Origin: an uncultured Clostridia bacterium
GTDB taxonomy: Bacteria > Bacillota > Clostridia > TANB77 > CAG-508
NCBI GenBank assembly: GCA_948528155.1
Contig: CAOSZT010000009.1
Location: 1-31,527, forward strand
Direction: 5' to 3'
Length of the DNA stretch: 31,527 bases
This document shows, in pieces, positions 15,924-27,900 of the stretch (position 1 is its first letter; each line of letters begins with the position of its first letter). The notes beneath the pieces are model-generated. The model saw only the letters and a program-made list of their open reading frames with translations, made no database searches and was not told the DNA's origin. The position numbers and the translations under genes are program-made.

Positions 15924-18900
15924 TTATCTATTTAACCAGGTATATTTTTGTTTTAATTTTGAAATATCTTTATTAAATACATCTTTAAATACTGTATAAT
16001 CTGAAGTATTTATACGTCCATTCATATCTATGTCTAGTGCTATTTCAAATGCTTCTCCATGATTTTTTATTTCCTCATGTTTTACCCCTAAATTACCTGA
16101 TAATAAGTTACGATCTGCATCTACCCATCTACCATCTGCACTGTTTAATATATTACCTCCAGTTAAATCTCCTGGTACTACTGTCTCTAGTTTTACACTC
16201 TGAGTTCCTTTTATAAACTCTACTGTCATTCCTGTTCCTATAAGTTCCTTTTCTGTTACATCTACATCTTCAACTACTCCATCACCATTTGCTTTCTTTT
16301 TAGTTACCTTTATTATTTCTGCATTTGTATTAAGATTATTTTTCAAATCATCTACAAATGTTCCTCCTTTTGTTTCTTTATCAACAGCAGCATTTCCTAA
16401 TTGGTAAATCCTTGGTAAAATTCCAGCTATAAATCTATCTCCTTCATTATATTCAAAAGTCTTATCAGTATCATAAACTACTTGGTGTATAACTCCTTTA
16501 GGTATTACTGTTGCATTCAATATCTTATAATTTTCAGATCTAATATATAACTTCTCTTCCCAAACAGCATACAAAGTAGTATTTTCATTTTCAGTAAAGG
16601 TTGCACCTGGTTGATATTCTGGCTCTGTTGCATTTGGATCTTTTGACCAACCTATAAATACATATTCATCTCTCTTAGGTACTGTACTATCCAAAATTAA
16701 ATCTTGATTTGCAATTTTCTCTTGAGGCTCTGGAAGATCAGTAAGAGTTGTATCCTCACAATTTGCATCATATGTAACTTGACGAAGTGCCAAAACATTT
16801 TCTACTTTCAAATTAATTTCTCCATCTGCATGACCTGTAATTGAAGCAGCTGGTGTTGTCTCTCTAAGAACAGCTGTATCTACTGCATATAATCCTGATG
16901 GTTTTCCAGTCTCTGGGTCTTCTAAAGCTTTAAATGTAACTTCTAAATTAATAACTCCATTTAGTAATTCATATCCACTAGCAGCCTTTGTCTCTTCAAT
17001 AGTATAATTATAAGGTCCTAAATCTTTATTTACAGTAATAGGTACATTTATATCTTTTATTTGAAGATTTCCATTTTCGTCTGTTGAAGCAGTAACCTTT
17101 TGACCATTTTCTAAAGTAACTACAAATGTAGCATGTCCTGTTATTGGCTCTTGTGTTTCTCCATCTACTTTTAAGATATTTAAAGTATATTTCCCTCTTT
17201 CTGCATTATTTACCAAAGTACCCTCTTCATTTTCAATATTAAATGAAATTATATTATCCTTTTGTGTAGCTACGATAGTTTCTTCACCTATAACCTTCAC
17301 ATCTTGTATTATTACCTTTCCTTTACTATCTTTAGCAAATTTTATTGTTATATCTATTGGCTCTGTACTTGCAATATATCCTTCTGGTGCTCTAATCTCC
17401 AATAATTTATAACTTCTTTCAACTGTCTGTTTTTGAGTTCCATCTTCATTTACAAAATCACTATCTTTTGGCATATCCATATATGGAAGTTGTAATTTAC
17501 CATACTCTTCATCTGTTTCTATATATTGTGTATCATTAAACTTAAATACTGCTATATTGTCTATAATTGCATTTCCTGTCTCACTATCAACTTTTGTAAT
17601 ATCAAATGCAAATTCATTATCCTTTAAACCTGCAACTTTTCTCTTGTTCTTAATATTTATAGCAATTAACTGTTCATCTGTTTTCAAAACATCAATATAA
17701 TCTTTAGATAAATTCTCAATCGGTTGTACAATTTTCATTGTTCCCATTGCATCTGTTTCAAATGTTACATTTATGAAATAGCCTTCTTCACCTGCCTCAT
17801 ATCCTTCTGGAGCTTGTGCTTCATAAATTTTCATCTTATATTTACCATCTTTTTCTGGCATTTTAGTTGCTATCAATTTTGCTTTTCCATCACTATCTGT
17901 CTTAATTGATCCTAATACCTTTTCAACAAGATTTTTATGTGTTACATATAATGGATTTCCATCATTATCATAAACTATATTTCCATTTTCATCACGTTGT
18001 TCTTCTATTATCTCTTGTGTTTCAAATATACTTACATTAAATATTGCATCATCACTTGTAATTCTCTTATTATTAGCAGCATCAATTTTGTTTATTATTA
18101 AATCATATCTTCCAGTTTCTAGTTCATCTTTTGGATCTACATATGCAATACTTTCATCATTATCTAAAGAATAAGCATCATTATTTGTTATAATTGACAT
18201 ATATCCAGTTGATTTATCTCTTAAGAATTCTAGTTCATATTCATTACTGTCTAATTTATAACCTTCTGGAGCTTCTAATTCTCTATATCTTACATTTATT
18301 CTTCCATATCCTGTAAATACTTGGCTTTCTATAACTCCATCATCATTTGTAACTGCTTCCCATATCTTTTGTGTACCATATTCCTCATTAACTATTATCT
18401 GATATTTTGCACCTGGTATTAAATAGTCATATTCTCCATTTTCAATACTATGTTTTCTTAAAGCTACTTTATAACCAGCATTATTAGGTTTCTTAATATT
18501 TTTTACTTTTATGCTTAATTCTTTTGTACCTTTTCCATCTTCTGTAATCTCTGTAACATCTTCATTACTTAGAATTTCTGTATATTTTATATTTCCACTT
18601 GTATTATATTGTACTAATATTACAATATCATCTATTGCCTCAAATCCCTCTGCTGGTGTCTCTTTAAGTGTATAAATAACTGTTTTTCCTGCATATGGAC
18701 TACCAATTCCAGTAATTGTTTTACCTTCTTCATCTGTTGATTTTGTTTCTTTATTCAAATCAGTAGTTATAATTTGTTTAGATTCTTGTATTTCAGATGT
18801 AATTGTAAATTTAGCTCCTTCAATAGGTTTTTCCACTTTTACAATTTCTTTATTTTCTGTACCTGAATCTTTTACTTCATTAACCTCATAATATTTATCA

Positions 18901-21900
18901 ATATTTAAAGTTACTGCAGATTTATTTTTTAATATAATGATAATCTCTCTATTTGTATTATCAACTTTAACATCAAATCCATCATCTTCTATTTTTGTAA
19001 TATCTATAATAGCCTCTAAATTCTCTGTACCAGCTTGATAATCCACATTAACTTTTACAGTTCCTGAAGTTTTAGCACTAAGCTCATATCCATTTGCTGG
19101 CTGTTTCTGATCTACATCTATAATTATCTCACCAGCTTCAGTTAAACTATCTAAAATACTTACACCCTTTTCTACTACATATTGACCTTTTGTTATATCT
19201 TGTGTAACTGCATTTTCTACCTTCTTAATCTCTGTTCCATCACTTTTTGAAACTGCTATATCAAATATTGCACCATTAATCCTTTTATTTGTTGTACTAT
19301 CTTCAGTAGCTACTTTAACCACATATTCTGGATTTACTAAACCATTACCTACTATAACAATCATTCCATTTTTATTTTCACTATTTACTAATGTTTCTGT
19401 TCTATATGAATTATCTGTTAACTCTTGTAATTGTCCATACATATCAAATTTTGCAGTAACTTTTATTTCCTCAATTGGATCATATCCTGTTGGTTGTTGA
19501 GTTTCTTTAATAGTATATTCAATTGTTGTATTTTGTGGTGTTACCCCTAAATCAAAATGTAATTTTCCATCTGCACCTGTAATATCATTTACACCATTTT
19601 GTGTTACAACTTTTGGAACTCCAATATTATTTCCACGAGCATCTTTTTCCTGTGCAGTTATCTCAAATACAGCATTTGCTAAAACCTCACCAGTATTAAT
19701 ATCATTTTTCAATAAATCTAACTCTAGTTTTGTTTCATTTTTAAATGTTACTGTTACTGTTCCTTTACTTTCATCAACTTCCACTGTTGCTTTTGTAGGA
19801 TTACTATTACTATTTAAAACTAAACTATATACTCCTGTTCCTTTTTCTAAAACTATTGTTGTATCATTTGTATTATCAGCTCTATAGCCTGTTCCAACAC
19901 CATTTTCTGCTATTCTTATAGTAATTGTTCCTGAACCATCTATTTTATATTTTCCTGTTTCTCCTAGCTCATTTGTTAAAGGTAACTCTTGACTTACACC
20001 ATTTATTGAAACATCATATTTTGTACCTTCTATTCCAAGATCAGGAAACTCAGTATCTTTATCTTTTATTATTAAATCATATCTGTTATCATTTTTTACA
20101 TCTAATTTAATATGTACTGGTAATCCATTTAATTTTTCTATATCAGTACCTTTACTATATACTTTTACTCCTACATTACTTTTATTTTCAATTATATTAT
20201 ATCCATATATACTTCCATCTCTATTATAAATAACATCTACTACAACATCTTGTATTTTTCTATAAGTATCTGGTATCGTTATTTCAGATATAGTATATGT
20301 TACTACTCTTCTATCTGTATTTGCCTTTTGTACATTATCTACTATATTAGCTACAGTTCCTTCTCCATCAATACCAGTCTGTGTTATATATGTTCTATTC
20401 TTTTCAATAACCTTAAATGTAACATCATTTATTCCTTCTTCTGTATTTTCATCTGTATTTACTATTCCAATATTTACATATTTAGGCTCATTTGTAATAT
20501 CTAAATTCAAATATTTTTTGCCATTAAATATTTGTGGTTTTATATTAAATCTAGCTTCACCTGATTTTACAAAATAGCTTTCTATATTACCAGTTTCATT
20601 ATACTTAACAACAAATACCATATCTAAATTAGTATTACTTTGATAATTATTTATAATATTAGTTTGTTTTAATGTATATTCTACCTCTTCATTTGGATAT
20701 ATTTGACCTATTGTTGTTGTAAATTTACCATTTTCATCTGTAACAATACCACCAGATTGAGAATCACCTTTATTATTTTTTAATGTAAAAGTACCACCTT
20801 CTAGTTTTAAACTATTATAAAATGCATCTGTTAATTCTCCATTTATTTGTAATGTTGGCATATTTTTAACAATTACCTCTAAGTCAGTTTTATTAATGTC
20901 ATTCTTTCCTGTTGCTACACCTGCTTTTCTATATTCCTCAAAATATTGTGTATAATTAGGATCTACATATGCTCTTTCAACTGTTCCATCAGTATTAAAT
21001 TCAACATACATTTTTATATTTTTTAATGGAATATATCCATCAATTGTTGATACTTCAGATAATATATATTCTACTGTTTCTCCTGCATGTACTCTACCAA
21101 CTGTTGTTGTTTGCCATGAATCAACTACTACAGTTTCACTTTTACTTGATTTTATCTCAAATTGTACTTTTAAATTCTCATTAGAATTATACATATCCTT
21201 TTTATGAATTTTTAAATTAAACCTTCTATCCAGCATAATTGTAATATTTACTGTAGTATCTTCCCAAGTTGTTTCTGCATTAGCTGCATCTCCAAAAGTA
21301 TTTTGACTTAATACTTTTGCACTTGCAATTCTACCAGTATCATCATATGCAACATCTATTTTTATTTCCCCTGGTAAGAAATATCCATTATATTCTTCAC
21401 TATTAAACTCTGTATCAATTATATAAGTATTTTGTGTACCAGCTTCATTTGCTCCCCAATATGTCCAACCAGCTTGACCGTTACCTGAAGTTGTTTCATA
21501 GCCTTCATCATGTCTCATATATCTATATCTTATTTTTCCATTATTAAATGGGTAAAGTTCTATATTACCTAATGGTGTACCTGATACTTTATCAACAATA
21601 GTTGCTGCCATCTTTGTTGTTGGTACATATTTTACTTTTATCTGTAACTTATATCCATCTTCCCAATGCAATTCTATAAATCCTTTTGTAATATTATTAC
21701 TAGAATGCTCTGACAATACTTTTGCATCTTTTATTGTTCCATCTACATTATAAAATACTTGTATTATTCCTATCAAAGATTGATTATAATCTTCATAATC
21801 TCTAGGTCTATATCTTTGATAATATTGATTAGATGCATTTGGCTCCGCTTCTTCATATAAATAGAATATTCTACTATCATAACCATCACTTGCTTCTGCT

Positions 21901-24900
21901 TTTGCTGTTCTTTGATACTCATGACTACCTATTATTTCATATTTTGCACCTGAAACATGAATTGTTGAAGCATTACCTGGATCTATATACATATCTGAAT
22001 CACCTATATAACCTAATTGTATTCTGTCATCATTACTCTCAAAATGTTCACGATACCTAGATGTACTCATTTTTATTCTTGAATCTAATACATCACCTGT
22101 ATACATATCTGTTGCCTCTAATTTTGTATATAACATAGGATAAAATCTTAAACTTATAGAAATTACTGAATTGCCTTCTACTGAAACACTTACATAATGT
22201 CCATCTGCCTTCCAACCAGTATGAGCATCTTTACCTGTAATCAAACTTGCACTTGTTATATGACCTTCATCATCAAAATTTACACTAATCAATATTGCAA
22301 AATCTTGTGAACTACCAGTATTATTATTATAATATTGATATGGCTCTGGCACATTTTGTAATGCTACTCTTAATACTCTATTTCCAGCACCACCAGCATA
22401 TTTACCCATTGATAAATAATCAAGACCATCTGCTTGATCAACCTGTCCATCAAAATCTCTATCTGCACCAGTATATAAAAATCTATACTTTTCAGCTAAC
22501 TCTTCTCTATCTTCTATTTGTGAAGGAGTAAGTCCTGAAAGATCTCCCTTATTTGCTTCTTTATTTATAACACCAAAATCATATGTTCCATCACTTACAT
22601 GATTTTCTCCTGTTGTTAAATATGCATTAGCTTGTACTTTATTTATTGGAGCTTGTGTATATATATCTGTTGCAGACAAACTAATACCAAACTCATCAAC
22701 ATATTCACTTATAATATCTAAATATATTTCATGATCATCTATAACAACATTTACAATCTTTGCAAAACTATTAGCACTATTTCCCTCACTATCTGCAACA
22801 ATTTTCCAAGATTTATCTATCATTTTACCATCATTATCAAAAGAAACCTCTACAAGTATATTAAAATCTAGCCATTTAAAACCTATAGGTTTTTTTATTT
22901 CTGAAATTGTATATCTAATAGTTTTGTTAGATAAAGCTTTATCCATACCAATTATTGTTTGACCATTACCATCTGTAGCACCTGTTTTATCTACTTCTAA
23001 ATTAGTATTAGAAGATATTTCTGTTGCTGATATTTTATATGTAAATCCAGTTGAAATATTTCCAGTTTTTCTAATAAAATATTGTGTTGTAGTAGTACTA
23101 CCTGATGATCCTGATGTAACTTCTTTTATCTCACATATTTGACCATTTTGAACAAATGTTAATTTATCATATAGATCTCCAGCTTGATAAACAGTTCCAT
23201 CATCAGCAACTAAAGGATAATCTGCATCTGTCAATTCTTTATATTCTAACCATACTTTACTATTAATAACAAAATCTAATAATTGAATACTCTCTATATC
23301 TACATTTATTGTAAAATTATCAAATGTTGTAACTATATTTGTTACTTTAGAAATTGATGTATTTTTACCTTTTGTTAAAATACAATCTCTTATAGTTCCA
23401 TCTGCTTCAAATATTACTTTTATCTCTATATCTTGTTCAATAGATTGATATTGTAATGATGGTCTTTCTTCATGTATAGTATAAGTAACCTCTCTACCAC
23501 CTGTATTTCCATCTACTCTTATTATAATATTACCATTACCATCTGTTTCTTTTTCTTCATCTTTAGCAATACTATTCCCAACATCTGATGTTACTTTATA
23601 TTTAGTTCCAGCTAATAATTTAGTATTATCCCATTTGTCTTTATTAGTAATATTTATTCTAAACTTAGGATTACTTGTAACAGTCAAATTAATTGTAAAC
23701 TTATCTGTATCTTCAACAGGTGGATCAATTCCTAAAACTGTTGCATAATCATCACCATGGTCTTGAAGTATTCTAACTGAACTTGGGATTACAAATCCAT
23801 CACTATCAAATGAAACTTCTACATCTATTTGACCTGCTTCTAAAGCTTGATAATCATCTGCTGGAGCTTTTTCCTTTATAGTATATACAACTGTTGTATC
23901 AGTTTTTAATTCATCTAAATGAGCAATTCCAATACCATCAGTATTTGTGGTTGCTTCTCCTTTTTTAGGATCACTAATTGTTGAAGTTAATTCATACTGT
24001 GTTCCAGCAATTTTTATATTATTATTTAATCTATCAACATTTTCAATATTAACTCTAAAATCATAATAACTATTTATTTCTAATTTTATAATTCCTTTAG
24101 CATTTCCATTAAATCCTACATGTCCTGAATTACTTGGAAGTATAGCAGAAACATTAACCCAAGTATCACTATCTTTATTAATAGTCTCAACTTTTGATAT
24201 TTGTCTATTATTATTATATGTAACTCTTATTCTAAAATCAGGTATTGTTGCATATCCATCTGCTGGTTTTGTTTGATGAATTCCATACTCAAGCTCTGCA
24301 CCAGCATCACCATGTTTACTTCCTAATAATCCAACTATTCCTTCCAATCCAATTTCAGTTTTTATTTTTTCATTATCTGGTGTTGTTATTTCAAATTCAG
24401 CACCAGAAATATTATTTCCTGTAAAATAATCTTTATTAACTATTTGTATACCTTGTTTTGGTTGAACAGTATTTTTAAGAACTATTTTTTTATTTGCACG
24501 TGATAATATTTGGAATGTTGAAGCATTTGGCATCTCAGGAGCTGGATTTGCTGTTATGTTTCCATTTGTATCATAATTTATAGTAAGTTGTTGATCTGGT
24601 ACTCCTATATAATTATCAGGAACTTCAGTTTTTATAGTATATGTTTTACTTGCATTTCTTTCTACATATCCAACTTTTATTGTAGTATTATTTGAAGCAT
24701 TTAATTCACCTTCTCCAGAAAGATTTACTGATTCTGGAACTGCATACTTAAATTCTTCAGTTGTAATCCTACTTCCAGAAACCCCATCATATGTTTGTAT
24801 CTCAATTTCCAAAGGATCATCTGGTTCCACATAAACTTCTAATATTATATCACTTCCATTTGACTCATTAACTTGTTTAATCTTCCACCTTTTGCCATCA

Positions 24901-27900
24901 GCTAACTCACCATATAGTCGATCTGATTGAATATCAAATATATTATTATTTGTAGTATCAACATATTCATCCTCATCAAATGGTACTTTTAATGTAAAAG
25001 CAGTTATGTCTTTATAATATTGTGCTGCCTTATTAGTAGAAACATTATATGTTACTGTTTCATTTTTATAATTACCACCAACTAATGTTTCAACTTCCCC
25101 CTCTTGATTTGTTACATCAGATTTTCTCTTAGCACCTTTATCTGATGTTACTTCAAAACTATAACCAGGTACTGGTTTTTCTGTTGTTGAATCTATTGCC
25201 ACAATTTTCATTTTAAATGTATCTAATTCATAATCTATTAAATCAACTGAATATAATGTCTTCATACCAGCAGTTGTTTGCTCACAATTTTCAAATTTTA
25301 TATTAACTCTAGGAATTTTATAATTGTTAGACAATACTCTTAATGTAATCTGACCATCTTTATTAATATTAGATACTTCTAATATCTCTGTAGCTTCATT
25401 TTTTGCATATCCATGAGGAGCTTCTTTTTCAGTCAACTCAATATGACTTCCTACTGTTACCATAAGTCCTTTAAGTTCTATTTCACCATCTATAACTTCT
25501 ATTTCTGGTATTAAGTTAGATGACCCATCTGGTCTTATAACTCTTGCAGTATATATAGCACCATCTTCTATTTTATTTCCATTAATATCTAATTTATTCA
25601 AATCTAAAGCTAAGTTTCCAACATCATCATAATTTGCAAAAAGAGTTATAATTACATTTGATTCATATCCTCTAGCAGATGCATATCCATTAAGTACTTT
25701 TGAATCTTTCTTTACTAATCTATTACCAACTGTTGACTCAACATTAGTTAATTCAACAATTTGTTTATTTTCATTATATCTATACGTAAATTTAAGTTTT
25801 ACTAATGTTGCCTCTTTATCTAAGCCTGTTACCTCATCTACCTCTACTACATTTATTACAAATTGAGCCTCACCTGGTATTGGTACATTATTTATTCTTA
25901 AATCTTTTAATACTATAGTTCCTTGAGAATTAGTTTTAGTTTTTACATTTAATAATCCATTTTGATCAAATGGTATTGGTGAGTTTGATTCACCAGATGT
26001 TTCAATAAAACTACCATATTTTACATTATTTTGATCATATCCACCTTTTTCAACACTAACAAAGTTATCACCTTGTGACTCTTGATATATTCTAACTGGT
26101 AAACCACCTACAAATCCTCCACTTTGTGCATCTTCTTTATTAATTGTTAAATCTAAATATACATCATTTCCACCTTTTAAAGCATTTATATGACTATATA
26201 TTACTGTATTTCCACTAATAATTGTATTTGTTATGGCAGTATCAACAAATTCTAATGTGTTATTTATATATCTTAAAAGAATTTCTTTTGTTGCACCATC
26301 TGCTTTATGTTTTATATCTGAATTTGTTTGTGTTACCTCTACTGATATTTCTTCACCTAAAAGTAATCTTGTTCTTATTTTTCCAGCACTATCTGTTTTT
26401 CTTCCTGTTAAATTACGAGTTACTCCTCCTGATGTTATTTGTATATCATAAGTTGCTCCTTCTATTTTTACTCTACTATTATTTTCTTCTGTTAGTTGTA
26501 TTTCAAACCAATATGTATTTGCATCATTTACAATTGCACCTAAATTTAAAACTGTTTGATAATCTGCAAATCCAACATTATCAACTACTTTTACTTTGTC
26601 TCCATCTTCATATCCTAAACTATATAATGGATTCTCTTGTGTACTTGTATCATCCCACAAATCACTTACATCTTCTAAATGTCTATTTTGGTCAAATCTC
26701 AAACTTAAATTAACATCTGGAATTACATTATATATTGCTGGTAGATTTTTAACTACTTTTAATGTATAAACATAACTTCCTTGATCTTGATCATCTATTT
26801 GAAATCTTGCCATACCATCTATATCTGTAGTAGCAGTATATACCTTTTTAGTTGTTGTATTAATTAATTGTAAATCAACATTTGGAACATAAATATCTTT
26901 TTCATCTGAATCAGTCAAATGTACTTCTACAATATTTCTTTCAGCCTTCATTTTATTTGTTAAATTAACTAATACCTTATTTTCAACAGGATATGCCATT
27001 GCATCAACTGGTGTATTTGAGCCTTCATTATAACTTGCTTGAACACTTTGTACAACACCATTTTCCCTTTTAATTGTAATTACTTTTGTTTCAGTATCTA
27101 AATCATAACCAGTTTTTGCTTCTTTTTGTTTAATTTTTAATGTTGCAAACTGTGTATTTATTGGTAAATCTAATAAAATTTTACCTTTATCATCAGTTAT
27201 ATAATTAGAAAATGTTATTGGTTGTGCTGTTGCTGGTCCCTTATACAATTCTATATCATATTTAGCACCATCAATTTTTATTTTTCTATCATCTTGATCT
27301 TCCAAATGTATTTCAAGACCAAATGTCTCATCCATTTCTGAGGCATTTTGAGCTTTTACTAATATATGACTTGGATTACGAAGTTCAGCAGTTACATTAT
27401 CATTATGCAAAGATTTTACACTAAGTACATTACCATTATCATCAAATTCAACTCTTATTGTAACATTTCCTAAAGAAACAAATCCTGTTTGTACATCCAT
27501 TTGAGATAACATATAATCATATGTTCCACCTTTAGTCATAACTGTTGGAGCAAAAATCAATTTTCCATTTGCATCTGTTTTTCCAAACTTTGCTTGCATT
27601 TCATATTTATTATTTAACTTTGGTTGTATCAATCTAAATTCAGTATTACCAATAGTAACATTTGAATTATTTAATTGTTCTAAATTAATCTCTATATTAA
27701 ATTTTCTTGTATTAATTGGTATCTTTAATGTAATATTTCTTTTTGTATTATTAATTTCTTTTTTATCTTCCCAATCAATTCCACTAATATCTAAATTATT
27801 ACCATTGTCATTTGTCAAATCAAATTCTATATCATCTGTTTTATCATATCCATTTTGATTTATATTTGGTTTTACTTCAAAATGCACAATACCTGATGTT

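Noticed and set aside
26222..26713. 163-codon plus-strand open frame inside the giant gene
   Set aside because: It is antisense to strongly patterned SpaA modules, is almost wholly Leu/His/Tyr/Phe from reverse-strand AT-rich codons, and has no ribosome binding site. It is a shadow frame.
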